Assembly (NCBI RefSeq): GCF_032193765.1
Contig: NZ_JAVBIJ010000001.1
Span: 1,984,001 to 2,048,000, forward strand
DNA length: 64,000 bases
From: Rhodoferax potami
GTDB lineage: Bacteria > Pseudomonadota > Gammaproteobacteria > Burkholderiales > Burkholderiaceae_C
Direction: 5' to 3'
This document shows, one piece after another, positions 45,101 through 53,794 of the stretch (positions are counted from its first letter, which is position 1; every line of letters begins with the position of its first letter). The notes under the pieces are model-generated. The model did no database searches and was not told the origin of the DNA. It was given only the letters and a program-made list of their open reading frames with translations. Position numbers and translations under genes: made by a program.

Positions 45101-47040
45101 GACCTTATTTGCGTTTACTCAAAAACGCCACCCTTAGCGCCCTTGCCCTCGGAGCGATACCCGCGCTTGCTGCGCTGCCCCTCTCTGAGGGCCCACCGGC
45201 CAAAGTCGCCCGCTCCGCCGCCTCCCTGGAGGGGGCGACGTACAGCCGGTTGATCATCAAATTCAAGACCCCCAAAGAGTCCAAAGCCGCTCACCTCTTC
45301 GCAGAGACCAGCGACAGGGAACGTGTTCAAGGTTTGAAAGAGCGCGCGGCCAGCACTGTGGCTGGGCACGAATTGAACCTGCGCCACCTGAAAACCATCT
45401 ACAACGGCATCCAGGTGGCGAGTACCGGCGCCCCCTTGACCCGGCCGGAAATGCAGTCGGTCATCGCCAAGCTGGCCAAAGACCCTGCGGTGGAGTATGT
45501 CGAGATTGATGAGCGCGTGCAAGCGCACCTGACGCCGAACGATACGTTTTTCAGCAGCTTATGGAACCTCAAATCACCTGCTGGGGCGGTCGGCGGGGCC
45601 AATTTCCAGCTCGCATGGGATCGGATGATCGGATCCAGCACCCCGGTGACGGGTGCGGGGGTGATCGTGGCGGTGTTGGACTCGGGGTATCGCCCCCATC
45701 CGGACTTGGCAGCCAACGTGTTGCAGGGCTACGATTTCATTTCAGCCGATAACCCGCCCATCAACACCACGTTTACAACGGCGAATGACGGAGATGGGCG
45801 TGACGATAACCCCACAGACCCCGGAGACTGGAATTCCAACGTGAGCGATTGCGCAGTGGAGGACTCCAGCTGGCACGGTACCCATGTCGCAGGAACCATT
45901 GCCGCAGTTGCCAATAACAGCAGCGGCGTTATCGGGGGTGCTTTCGGCGCCAAGATACTGCCGGTTCGGGTGTTGGGGGTATGCGGTGGTTACTCATCGG
46001 ATATCCAGGAAGGAATGTATTGGGCTGCAGGCCTTCGCCAAGTGAATGGCGTCACCAACCCGAATATCGCCAAAGTCATCAACATGAGCCTGGGTAGCAC
46101 GGGAAGCTGCTCCGACTCGTATAGGGATGCCGTCAACGCAGTTGTGACGGCAGGCACCACCGTGGTGGTGTCGGCCGGGAATGACGACGGGGGCCCCGTC
46201 TCCTCGCCGGCGAATTGCAGCGGCGTGATTGCGGTTACCGCCCACACCATCACGGGGGAGAAATCAAGCTTCGCCAACGTCGGTGCGCAAGTCGCCCTCA
46301 GTGCACCCGGGTCCAGCATTTTTTCCACCGACAACACGGGCCGGACCACGCCTCAGAGCGATGCGATCTTGCTCAAAAGCGGCACCAGCATGGCTGCGCC
46401 GCATGTTGCCGCGGCCGCCGCACTCCTGCTGCAAATCAAGCCAACCCTGACACCAGCACAAATTGCAGCGCTGTTGAAGAACAACACGCGCCCCTTCCGG
46501 TCGGGGACTGTTTGCGCATCATTGACCACCTGCGGCACCGGCATGTTGGATGCCTTTGCAGCGGTGAAGGCCTTGCAGGTGAGTGAGGGCTCTGCGTCAA
46601 ACACTCCACCTTCCATGACGTCGGCGCCCACGCAAACTGGTACCGAAGGCATCGACCTCCAATTTGACTTTACCGCCGTTGATGCAGACTCGGATACGGT
46701 CACGTTCTCCAGCTCCGGGTTACCCGCAGGGGCGACACTCAGCAGCACAGGCCGCTTCCGTTGGAGTATCCCCGTGCTCGGAACCTATAGCTTCACCGTC
46801 ACCCCCAGCGATACCAGCCGCTCAGGCATGCCGCAAACGGTCACGCTCACCATCAACTCCGCGACCCTTGCCACCGCAAGTAGCAGCGGAGGGGGTGGCG
46901 GGGGCGGCACGATGTCGGGATGGGAGCTAGCGCTCGTCGCTTTGCTGGCGATGCGTGGTCTGCGCAGGCGTCGTCTTCCTGCGCATGAAGAAACTCGCCA
47001 TTGCAAGTCCGCCAACAAGCCCTGCCCAATGGGCGGGTAG
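45097..47040 (+). CDS. Secreted subtilisin-like (S8) protease with GlyGly-CTERM-like tail
   Basis: The protein has 647 residues. Signal peptide (1-25); I9-like propeptide (about 48-145); S8 catalytic domain with Asp195 (VAVLDSGYRPHPD), His260 (SWHGTHVAGTIAA) and Ser431 (LLKSGTSMAAPHVAAAAALL); an Ig-like domain (about 505-590). The C-terminus has a Gly run 598-604, a hydrophobic helix (GWELALVALLAMRGL) and RRRR, the layout of GlyGly-CTERM signals cut by rhombosortase. A 21-residue tail continues past the arginines, which is unusual. It overlaps the upstream lipoprotein by 4 bp and the convergent rhomboid gene by 114 bp. Confidence 0.92.
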   Translation: MRPYLRLLKNATLSALALGAIPALAALPLSEGPPAKVARSAASLEGATYSRLIIKFKTPKESKAAHLFAETSDRERVQGLKERAASTVAGHELNLRHLKTIYNGIQVASTGAPLTRPEMQSVIAKLAKDPAVEYVEIDERVQAHLTPNDTFFSSLWNLKSPAGAVGGANFQLAWDRMIGSSTPVTGAGVIVAVLDSGYRPHPDLAANVLQGYDFISADNPPINTTFTTANDGDGRDDNPTDPGDWNSNVSDCAVEDSSWHGTHVAGTIAAVANNSSGVIGGAFGAKILPVRVLGVCGGYSSDIQEGMYWAAGLRQVNGVTNPNIAKVINMSLGSTGSCSDSYRDAVNAVVTAGTTVVVSAGNDDGGPVSSPANCSGVIAVTAHTITGEKSSFANVGAQVALSAPGSSIFSTDNTGRTTPQSDAILLKSGTSMAAPHVAAAAALLLQIKPTLTPAQIAALLKNNTRPFRSGTVCASLTTCGTGMLDAFAAVKALQVSEGSASNTPPSMTSAPTQTGTEGIDLQFDFTAVDADSDTVTFSSSGLPAGATLSSTGRFRWSIPVLGTYSFTVTPSDTSRSGMPQTVTLTINSATLATASSSGGGGGGGTMSGWELALVALLAMRGLRRRRLPAHEETRHCKSANKPCPMGG

Positions 47041-47469
47041 ATAGACTGGAAAGCCCCACGCTGTAGCGCCAACCCCGGCCCACTGCATCGCCACCAAGCG
47101 CACCAGCAACAGGCACAACACAAAAAGTGCGATCCGCCGGTGGGGTTGGGAAGTGACGCTCTCGGAAAAAATCGTCATCATGCACCCGCCCGCGGCCCAC
47201 CCGTACAGCGCGCCAGAGGCACCCGCGTAGTAGGCACAGTTCGCATCAGACACCACGACCATAGCAACGGCGAATGCGCTTCCCAAAATCAAGGCGCACT
47301 GCTGTGCCCAAACCAGCATCGGCCGGAATAGCGCGGCCAACAACAGCGCGACCATCGCATTGGACATGCCGTGCGCAAGATTGAAGTGCACCAGCTGTGC
47401 CGTGAACGGCAGCCACCACTGGCCATCCAGAAATGCCTGGCGGTGATAGATCAGCGCGGCGAAGTCCAT
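46927..47469 (-). CDS. Rhomboid-family protease, rhombosortase type
   Basis: The protein has 180 residues with about five membrane helices. It has the H/N pattern HFNLAHGMSNAMV, catalytic Ser in GASGALYGWAAGG and catalytic His in LPAHWAGLVGGLAM. Rhombosortases process GlyGly-CTERM proteins, and the adjacent S8 protease carries such a tail, so it is the likely partner. An in-frame TGA five codons before the ATG fixes the start, so the N-terminal helix of six-helix rhomboids appears absent. It lies 20 bp after nagZ on the same strand and overlaps the protease gene. Confidence 0.82.
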   Translation of the reverse strand: MDFAALIYHRQAFLDGQWWLPFTAQLVHFNLAHGMSNAMVALLLAALFRPMLVWAQQCALILGSAFAVAMVVVSDANCAYYAGASGALYGWAAGGCMMTIFSESVTSQPHRRIALFVLCLLLVRLVAMQWAGVGATAWGFPVYLPAHWAGLVGGLAMASFFMRRKTTPAQTTHRQQSDER

Positions 47470-47489
47470 GGCCGGCGCGGATCAGGCTT

Positions 47490-48593
47490 TCAGGCGATCC
47501 AGTCCAGTGCCTGCATGTAGTCGGGGTGCACCATGAGGTCGTCCCACGCCATGGCAGGGCTGGTAGGCAGCAATGCGCGGCGGCGGGCTTCGCTCGCCTC
47601 CAGTGCCTGCCACTGACCTTTAAGCTGGGCTTCGGTCAGGCCGTCGATCAATTCGTCCACCGCTTTGCCACCGCCCTCGGCATTGGCCATGGACTGGTTG
47701 CACAAGAGCACCAAGTCGCAGCCTGCGTTTAACGCCACCACAGCCGCTTCGGTGTAGCTCACGGTTTTACCGTCGATCAAGCGGGCGCCGGCCATGGACA
47801 GGTCGTCACTGAAAATGGCGCCGGTAAAGCCCAACTGGCCACGCAGGATGTCGTTCAACCACACGCTCGAGAAGCCCGCAGGGCGGCTGTCGACCTTGGG
47901 GTAAATCACGTGGGCAGGCATCACGCTGCTGGTCACGGTGTTGAGCCAACGGTACGGTGCGGCGTCGTCCGCCAAAATGGCTTTTAGGCTGCGCTTGTCT
48001 ACGGGGATGTCGATGTGCGAGTCGGCTTTCACAAAGCCATGGCCGGGGAAGTGCTTGCCGCAATTGGCCATGCCGCTTTTTTGCAAACCGTGCATCAGGC
48101 TCTTGGCCAGCATGCTCACCACACGCGGGTCGCGCGCAAACGCGCGGTCGCCGATAACACTGCTCTCGCCGTAGTCGAGGTCCAGCACCGGCGTGAAGCT
48201 CATATCCACGCCACAGGCGCGCAACTCGGCGCCCATCACATAACCGGTAGCGGTGGCCGCGTTGGTAGCGTCCAAGGCGCCCGCCTTCTTGGCGGAGGTG
48301 GTGGGCACGATGTCACGCATCCACATCTCACCCAAGGCGCGCATGGGCGGCAAGTGGGTGAAGCCGTCGGTCTTGAAACGCTGCACACGGCCGCCTTCAT
48401 GGTCCACGCAGATCAGCAAATCCGCGCGCACTTTCTTGATGTCGCGGCACAGCGCGGTGAGTTGCTCGCGGTTTTGCCAGTTGCGGGCAAACAAAATCAT
48501 GCCCCCCACCAGCGGGTGCTTCAAGCGCTTGCGGTCTACGGCGGTGAGGCTGGTGCCGGCGATATCGATGATCAGAGGGGCGTGGAATGTCAT
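47490..48593 (-). CDS. nagZ: Beta-N-acetylhexosaminidase
   Basis: The protein has 367 residues, glycoside hydrolase family 3: CVDHEGGRVQRFK, the His/Asp loop CGKHFPGHGFVKADSH and the nucleophile Asp in IFSDDLSMAGA. NagZ removes GlcNAc from muropeptides in the cytoplasm during wall recycling. The ATG at 48593 (MTFHAP) is preferred over one 18 bp upstream. It lies in the run after acpS, separated by a dispersed repeat. Confidence 0.95.
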   Translation of the reverse strand: MTFHAPLIIDIAGTSLTAVDRKRLKHPLVGGMILFARNWQNREQLTALCRDIKKVRADLLICVDHEGGRVQRFKTDGFTHLPPMRALGEMWMRDIVPTTSAKKAGALDATNAATATGYVMGAELRACGVDMSFTPVLDLDYGESSVIGDRAFARDPRVVSMLAKSLMHGLQKSGMANCGKHFPGHGFVKADSHIDIPVDKRSLKAILADDAAPYRWLNTVTSSVMPAHVIYPKVDSRPAGFSSVWLNDILRGQLGFTGAIFSDDLSMAGARLIDGKTVSYTEAAVVALNAGCDLVLLCNQSMANAEGGGKAVDELIDGLTEAQLKGQWQALEASEARRRALLPTSPAMAWDDLMVHPDYMQALDWIA

Positions 48594-48600
48594 AGTGTTT

Positions 48601-48651
48601 ATTGCTATCAATTCAGGAGCTACTCGCGCATATTCTATGAGCGCCAGCGGC
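48601..48651. repeat. Dispersed palindromic repeat, copy 7
   Basis: The plus strand ATTGCTATCAATTCAGGAGC, TACTCGCGCATATTC and GAGCGCCAGCGGC is a full copy in the acpS-nagZ gap, 7 bp upstream of nagZ. Confidence 0.75.
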
Positions 48652-48668
48652 TATTTTTATTCATATTT

Positions 48669-49061
48669 TCAGCGGGTTTCCACTACACAGAAGCTGGCGG
48701 CATAGTCGGTTTCGTCCGTCACAGTGATGTGGGCCTGCAGCCCTTGGGCTTCAAACCAGGTCTTCAGCTCACCATGCAACACGATGACCGGCTTGCCACT
48801 GCGCTCGTTGGCAATCTCGCACAGCTTCCAGCTCATGGGCATGCGCATGCCCAGCCCGATGGCCTTGCTGAAGGCCTCTTTGGCACTGAAGCGGGTGGCG
48901 AGGTAACGCAAGCCGCGCTCGGGCCAGCGGGCGCTGCGGGCCTTCCAGGTAGCCAGTTCCGCGTCGGACAGCACCTTGGCCGCAAATCGCTCGCCATGGC
49001 GCTCTACGCTGGCGCGTATGCGGCGCACATCGCAGATGTCAGTGCCAATGCCGTATATCAA
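48669..49061 (-). CDS. acpS: Holo-[acyl-carrier-protein] synthase
   Basis: The protein has 130 residues. It has the phosphopantetheinyl transferase motifs [13 protein letters not shown] and [16 protein letters not shown], plus [12 protein letters not shown] near the end. It loads phosphopantetheine onto AcpP, encoded at 61701 in this window. The TTG start at 49061 has AAAGGCG just upstream. It lies between pdxJ and nagZ. Confidence 0.95.
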   Translation of the reverse strand: MIYGIGTDICDVRRIRASVERHGERFAAKVLSDAELATWKARSARWPERGLRYLATRFSAKEAFSKAIGLGMRMPMSWKLCEIANERSGKPVIVLHGELKTWFEAQGLQAHITVTDETDYAASFCVVETR

Positions 49062-49070
49062 GGCGCGCCT

Positions 49071-49820
49071 TTATTGCCCGAGGCAAGCCAGATAGGCCTT
49101 GATAGTGGCGGTGTAGCCCAGCTCCAGCGCATCAGCTATTAAAGCGTGGCCAATGGACACTTCTTGCAATCCCGGCACCTGCTGCGCAAACGCAGCGAGG
49201 TTGTCACGGTTCAAATCATGGCCCGCATTCACGCCGAGGCCCGCGTCCAGTGCCGCTTGGGCAGCAGCGGCAAAGCGATCCAATTGCGCTTGCTGATCCG
49301 CGGTGCCCCAAGCAGCGGCAAACGGCTCGGTGTAGAGCTCAACGCGGTCAGCACCCACCGCTTTGGCAGCCGCCATGGCCGCCGGGTCTGCGTCCATGAA
49401 CAAACTCACGCGCAGGTTCAGGGCGTGGGCTTCGGCAATCAAGGGTTGCAAGCGTGCAGCATCCGTGGGGAAGCTCCAGCCGTGGTCACTGGTGAATTGA
49501 CCTTCCGAGTCGGGTACGAACGTCACTTGGTGCACCGGCAAGCCGCGCTGGCGCAGGTCGCGCACGCAGTCCATCAGGTTGTGAAATGGGTTGCCTTCGA
49601 CGTTGAACTCACGATCGGGCCAGGCTTTGAGCAGCTCCGCCAAGTCCAATACATCCTGCGCGCGGATGTGGCGGGCATCAGGGCGCGGGTGCACCGTGAT
49701 TCCGGCTGCGCCCGCCTCCAGGCACAAAGTCGCTGCGCGGGTGACGTTGGGAATGCCGAGGTGGCGGGTGTTGCGCACCAGCGCTACTTTGTTCAGGTTG
49801 ACGGAGAGATGGGTTTTCAT
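49071..49820 (-). CDS. pdxJ: Pyridoxine 5'-phosphate synthase
   Basis: The protein has 249 residues in a TIM barrel: [38 protein letters not shown] and [13 protein letters not shown], and the phosphate site [11 protein letters not shown]. It forms pyridoxine phosphate from DXP and aminoacetone phosphate. Its ATG overlaps the recO stop (ATGA), the conserved recO-pdxJ-acpS order. Confidence 0.97.
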   Translation of the reverse strand: MKTHLSVNLNKVALVRNTRHLGIPNVTRAATLCLEAGAAGITVHPRPDARHIRAQDVLDLAELLKAWPDREFNVEGNPFHNLMDCVRDLRQRGLPVHQVTFVPDSEGQFTSDHGWSFPTDAARLQPLIAEAHALNLRVSLFMDADPAAMAAAKAVGADRVELYTEPFAAAWGTADQQAQLDRFAAAAQAALDAGLGVNAGHDLNRDNLAAFAQQVPGLQEVSIGHALIADALELGYTATIKAYLACLGQ

Positions 49821-50566
49821 AGGTTTTGAATATCAATCATCATCTGCCGCGTGCGCAGCGTCTTGACGCCGCAATGGTAGTGCAGCAGCGCCCGTAGCTG
49901 AGGTTTGAGTTCCGACATCACCTCGGCGCAAGCCCGTAGGGTGGTGGTGAAGGGGGCGTCGTCCGCGATCGCATCTTGCAGTGCCACCCACTGGGTTCCG
50001 AGCAGGCCGACACGGTCGTCAGGCCCTGCCTGCCGAAGTCCGCCCTCAGGCACCAGCACATAACGCACATCGGCATGCAAAGGCGCCAGCGTCATGGTTT
50101 GTGCATCGAGCTGGGGCAGAAAACCCACCTCACGCAGCAACAGCAACTCGAAGGTCCGCAGGGCCGCCTGCAGCACTTCGTCGTGCTCGCTGGCAATGAC
50201 GCGGACCACTTGGGCATAGATGTCAAACAGCGCGGCATGCGGGTCGTCCCGCGCCAACAAGGTGATGAGTAACTCGTTGAGGTAGTAGCCAGACAGAAGG
50301 GCATCCCCGGTCGGCATCACATGCCCTCCCTGCCACTCCGCACTGCGCAAAGTGCGGATCTCGGCATCGCCTCCAAAGGCCACGTGCAGTGGCTGCAGCG
50401 GCAGCAGGATGGGGCGGAAACTCGAAGTGGGCTTTTTCGCCCCTTTGGCGACCAGTGCTACCCGACCGTAATGGCGGGTGAACACTTCCAGAATCAAGCT
50501 GCTCTCGCTCCAGTCGTAGCGATGCAATACAAACGCCGGCTCGTCCGCAATCCGTTTGGTCGCCAT
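49817..50566 (-). CDS. recO: DNA repair protein RecO
   Basis: The protein has 249 residues. The N-terminal OB fold has [38 protein letters not shown], followed by the helical domain [19 protein letters not shown]. RecO anneals SSB-coated DNA and loads RecA with RecR. It lies downstream of era, separated by a repeat-rich gap, and overlaps pdxJ by 4 bp. Confidence 0.93.
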   Translation of the reverse strand: MATKRIADEPAFVLHRYDWSESSLILEVFTRHYGRVALVAKGAKKPTSSFRPILLPLQPLHVAFGGDAEIRTLRSAEWQGGHVMPTGDALLSGYYLNELLITLLARDDPHAALFDIYAQVVRVIASEHDEVLQAALRTFELLLLREVGFLPQLDAQTMTLAPLHADVRYVLVPEGGLRQAGPDDRVGLLGTQWVALQDAIADDAPFTTTLRACAEVMSELKPQLRALLHYHCGVKTLRTRQMMIDIQNL

Positions 50567-50589
50567 GAATCGTAGGTGTGCGAGGGCCT

Positions 50590-50690
50590 AAACCCAGCGA
50601 ACGCCGCGGGACTGGCTCCGCCAGACCGCAGGCGTTGCCCCCTGCAAGGGGGGTGGCGAAGCGACACGCAGTGCGCGAAGCCTAGGGGTG
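50590..50690. repeat. Second repeat-type intergenic element (era-recO gap)
   Basis: A GC-rich segment with CTGGCTCCGCCAG and CCCCCTGCAAGGGGGG palindromes and a GAAGCCTAGGGG end fills the gap. I recall similar units between genes in Comamonadaceae, but only this copy is in the window. Confidence 0.45.
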
Positions 50691-50693
50691 AAT

Positions 50694-51764
50694 TTACTCA
50701 TACCCGAAGCTGCGCACGCGCGCTTCGTCATCGGCCCAGCCGGAGCGCACTTTGACCCACAGCTCCAAAAACACCTTGGCGTCTGCCAGCTTTTCAAGTT
50801 CCACACGGGTTTCCATGCCGATGCGCTTGATGCGCTCGCCCTTGTCACCGATCACCATGGCCTTGTGGCCATCGCGCTCCACCACGATGGTGGCGGCAAT
50901 GCGCAACAAGCGCTTCTGGCCCTTTTTCTGGGGTGGCTCTTCTTCGAACTTGTCGATCACCACCGTGGAGGTGTAGGGCAGCTCGTCACCGGTCAGGCGG
51001 AACAGCTTTTCGCGGACCAACTCGCTGGCCAGGAATTTCTCGCTGCGGTCGGTCAACTCGTCTTCCGAGTACCACCAGGCTTGCTCGGGCAAGAACTTCT
51101 CGCAGATACCCAGCAAGCGCTCAATATCCTTGGCGTTCTTGGCCGACAGCGGAATCATTTCGGTGAATTTGGCGCGGGCCTGCATGGCTTGCAACCAGGG
51201 GGCCAGGCTAGCGCGCTCCTTCACGTTGTCCAGCTTGTTGGCGACCAACACGACCGGAATGCCTGTTCCCAGCAGCTTCAATACCTTTTCGTCTGCCGAC
51301 GTAAAGCTGCCGGCCTCCACCACAAACAGCACCAGGTCCACATCGGACACTGCGCCCTGCACCGCTTTGTTCAAAGACTTGTTCAGCGCGTTGCCGTGAA
51401 TGGTCTGGAAGCCGGGGGTGTCCACAAACACAAACTGGGTCTGCCCTTCGGTGCGCATGCCGGTGATGCGGTGGCGTGTGGTTTGCGCCTTGCGCGAGGT
51501 AATGCTGATCTTTTGCCCCACCAGGGCGTTGAGCAAGGTGGACTTGCCCACGTTGGGCTTGCCCACGATCGCGACCAAGCCGCATCGCTGACCCGCACCA
51601 TCGGTACCAGGGGTGGCCAATTTGGGCGTGCTCTTGAGCAAGCCTTCGAGCATCGCGTCCAAGTCTGATTGCACCTCGACGGCCTCTACTGGAGTTTGAG
51701 AGTCTTTTTGCCCCTTAGCGCCCGTGGATTCTGCGCGAGCAGCTACTTTTTTAGGAGCATTCAT
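50694..51764 (-). CDS. era: GTPase Era
   Basis: The protein has 356 residues, about 55 longer than E. coli Era owing to an N-terminal extension. G1 [10 protein letters not shown]3 DTPGFQ, G4 NKLD, and the C-terminal KH domain with [18 protein letters not shown]. Era helps mature 16S rRNA and links ribosome assembly to growth. Its first ~17 residues ([17 protein letters not shown]) are encoded by a dispersed-repeat copy. The start overlaps rnc by 4 bp. Confidence 0.96.
   Translation of the reverse strand: MNAPKKVAARAESTGAKGQKDSQTPVEAVEVQSDLDAMLEGLLKSTPKLATPGTDGAGQRCGLVAIVGKPNVGKSTLLNALVGQKISITSRKAQTTRHRITGMRTEGQTQFVFVDTPGFQTIHGNALNKSLNKAVQGAVSDVDLVLFVVEAGSFTSADEKVLKLLGTGIPVVLVANKLDNVKERASLAPWLQAMQARAKFTEMIPLSAKNAKDIERLLGICEKFLPEQAWWYSEDELTDRSEKFLASELVREKLFRLTGDELPYTSTVVIDKFEEEPPQKKGQKRLLRIAATIVVERDGHKAMVIGDKGERIKRIGMETRVELEKLADAKVFLELWVKVRSGWADDEARVRSFGYE
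51710..51761. repeat. Dispersed palindromic repeat, copy 8 (start of era)
   Basis: The minus strand reads AATGCTCCTAAAAAAGTAGC, TGCTCGCGCAGAATC and GGGCGCTAAGGGGC. It aligns with copy 6 at about 34 of 52 positions by eye. It encodes the era N-terminus in frame. Confidence 0.65.
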
Positions 51765-52447
51765 GATTTGACCTTTGCTTTAATGGTTTGCAGCATGGCC
51801 GCAGCCGCTGCTTGTTCTCCGGCGCGGCGGGATCCGCCGATACCGCGTTCCGACAGGCGCAGCTCAGGGACTTCGCACTCCACGTCAAAACTTTGTTTGT
51901 GTGCGGCACCGGTGGTGCCCACCACGGTGTAGACCGGCACCTTCATTTTGCGACCCTGGAGCCACTCCTGCAACTCGGTCTTGGCATCCTTGCCGATAGC
52001 CTGCATATGCGGATTGATTTCCACTGCCTCAAACAAGCGGTGGACCAGTGCCTGCGCGGTGTTAAACCCGGCATCCAGATACACCGCGCCAATGATGGCT
52101 TCGAGTGCATCCGCCAAGATAGACGCCCGCTTGGGGCCGCCGGAGCGCATCTCCCCCTCACCCAGCTTGAGCACGTCAGGGAGCCCGAGTTTCAGGGCCA
52201 GCTCATGCAGGGTTTCCTGGCGGACGAGATTGGCACGTACCCGCGACAGATCGCCCTCAGGCAAACTGCCCAAGCGGGTGTAGAGCAAATCGGAGATCGC
52301 CAACCCCAGTACCGAGTCGCCCAGAAACTCCAAGCGCTCGTAGTGGTCAGCAGAGAAGCTGCGATGGGTCAGGGCCCTCGACAGCAATGAAATATTCGAG
52401 AACTGGTGCTGCAGTCGCTGCTGCAGCGCGGTCAAACCATCTGTCAC
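51761..52447 (-). CDS. rnc: Ribonuclease III
   Basis: The protein has 228 residues. The RNase III signature is [20 protein letters not shown], the second acidic cluster [14 protein letters not shown], and a C-terminal double-stranded RNA-binding domain from about residue 155. It processes rRNA precursors and structured mRNAs. A GTG start at 52447 directly abuts the stop of the DUF4845 gene; the end overlaps era (ATGA). Confidence 0.96.
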   Translation of the reverse strand: MTDGLTALQQRLQHQFSNISLLSRALTHRSFSADHYERLEFLGDSVLGLAISDLLYTRLGSLPEGDLSRVRANLVRQETLHELALKLGLPDVLKLGEGEMRSGGPKRASILADALEAIIGAVYLDAGFNTAQALVHRLFEAVEINPHMQAIGKDAKTELQEWLQGRKMKVPVYTVVGTTGAAHKQSFDVECEVPELRLSERGIGGSRRAGEQAAAAAMLQTIKAKVKS

Positions 52448-52795
52448 TTACTTGGATCGTCCTGCGTATTTAAGGGTGAGGTAGGCCGGGCCGGCCAAAT
52501 GGATTTCGCGCTCGTACGCGAAACCGACTACCACTTTGTCGCCCACCTTGGTGACTTCGAGGTCCTTGCCGGTAATGGACTTGATGGTGTCCACTTCGGC
52601 CTGCTTGTCGAACAGCGCACGCACTTCCACGACCGACTGCCCTGTGGAGGCGCGCTGCACCGCCTTTTCAACCGCGAAATACTCAATCACGGTTGGGAAG
52701 GCTTGCGCGGCGACTACGCCCGTCATCGCGAGCACGGCGCCCACAAACAAGAGGCCAATAAAAGAAATTCCGCGCTGTTGAGCTTTGCTGGGCAT
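52448..52795 (-). CDS. DUF4845 family membrane protein
   Basis: The protein has 115 residues. One N-terminal helix (RGISFIGLLFVGAVLAMTGV, about 10-29) with a pilin-like look precedes a small extracytoplasmic domain (EVTKVGDKVVVGFAYERE). DUF4845 genes usually lie between lepB and rnc, as here; the role is unknown. The ATG at 52795 is preferred over an upstream start adding 11 residues. Confidence 0.85.
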   Translation of the reverse strand: MPSKAQQRGISFIGLLFVGAVLAMTGVVAAQAFPTVIEYFAVEKAVQRASTGQSVVEVRALFDKQAEVDTIKSITGKDLEVTKVGDKVVVGFAYEREIHLAGPAYLTLKYAGRSK

Positions 52796-52828
52796 AGTGA
52801 ATTTTCCGGACGCTGGTTGGTGAAACAC

Positions 52829-53794
52829 TCAGTGGAATGCGCCAATCCGCTTCAGATTGGTAAAGTTCATCCACACAAAAAACGCTTTGCCGACGATATT
52901 TTTATCCGGCACGAAACCCCAGTAACGGGAGTCCAGCGAGTTATCGCGATTGTCACCCATCATGAAGTACTGACCTTCGGGGACTGTGCAGGTGACGCCT
53001 TCGACGGTGTAGCTGCAATTCTCCATGCCATCAAACTTCTCGATGCCGGCAATAAAGGCCGGACGGCGAGCGTCGTTCAACAACCGATGCGGCTTCTCGC
53101 CCAAGGTCTCTTCAAATTGCTTGAAGTATTGGCTTGCGTCTTCATCCAGGAAATCCGGCAAGGCGTTGGTCTCCACCGGCTTGCCATTGATCGTGAGTCG
53201 CTTGTTCAAGTAGGCCACGGTATCCCCGGGCACACCCACGACACGCTTGATGTAATCGAGGCTCGGCTTGGGCGGGTAGCGAAACACCATCACGTCACCG
53301 CGCTGGGGTTTGTTGCCTTCCGTGATCTTGAGGTTGATGACCGGCAAGCGGACGCCGTAGGTGAATTTATTCACCAGGATCAAGTCACCGACCAACAGCG
53401 TCGGAATCATGGAACCCGAAGGTATTTTGAAAGGCTCAAACAAAAATGAGCGCAACAAAAACACAACGATGATGACGGGAAACAAACCCGCGGTCCAATC
53501 CAGCCACCAAGGTTGCATCAGCAACTTGACTTTGGCCTCCTGGATATCGCCGTCGACCTGGGTGATCCCCATTTGGGCCAAGCCCTCGCGGCGCTTGGCG
53601 TCTTGTGCTTCCAGTTCCGCCACTGCACGCTGGCGCTGGGGCAGAAAGTAAAAGCGCTCAGCCAACCAATACACACCGGTTACTACGCTGGCCAGGAACA
53701 GCAGCAGCGCAAAGTTGCCATCGACCAAACCGAAATACCAAGAGGCTCCATAGGCAACAAAGGCGCCCAATACCGCTGCTGTGAATGCTTGCAT
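52829..53794 (-). CDS. lepB: Signal peptidase I
   Basis: The protein has 321 residues. Membrane helices lie near 1-20, 25-45 and 85-105. The catalytic Ser lies in FKIPSGSMIPTLLVGDLILV, the Lys in PSLDYIKRVVGVPGD, and the family box GDNRDNSLDSRYWG near the end. It cleaves Sec and Tat signal peptides. Its ATG overlaps the lepA stop by one base (TAATG). Confidence 0.96.
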   Translation of the reverse strand: MQAFTAAVLGAFVAYGASWYFGLVDGNFALLLFLASVVTGVYWLAERFYFLPQRQRAVAELEAQDAKRREGLAQMGITQVDGDIQEAKVKLLMQPWWLDWTAGLFPVIIVVFLLRSFLFEPFKIPSGSMIPTLLVGDLILVNKFTYGVRLPVINLKITEGNKPQRGDVMVFRYPPKPSLDYIKRVVGVPGDTVAYLNKRLTINGKPVETNALPDFLDEDASQYFKQFEETLGEKPHRLLNDARRPAFIAGIEKFDGMENCSYTVEGVTCTVPEGQYFMMGDNRDNSLDSRYWGFVPDKNIVGKAFFVWMNFTNLKRIGAFH

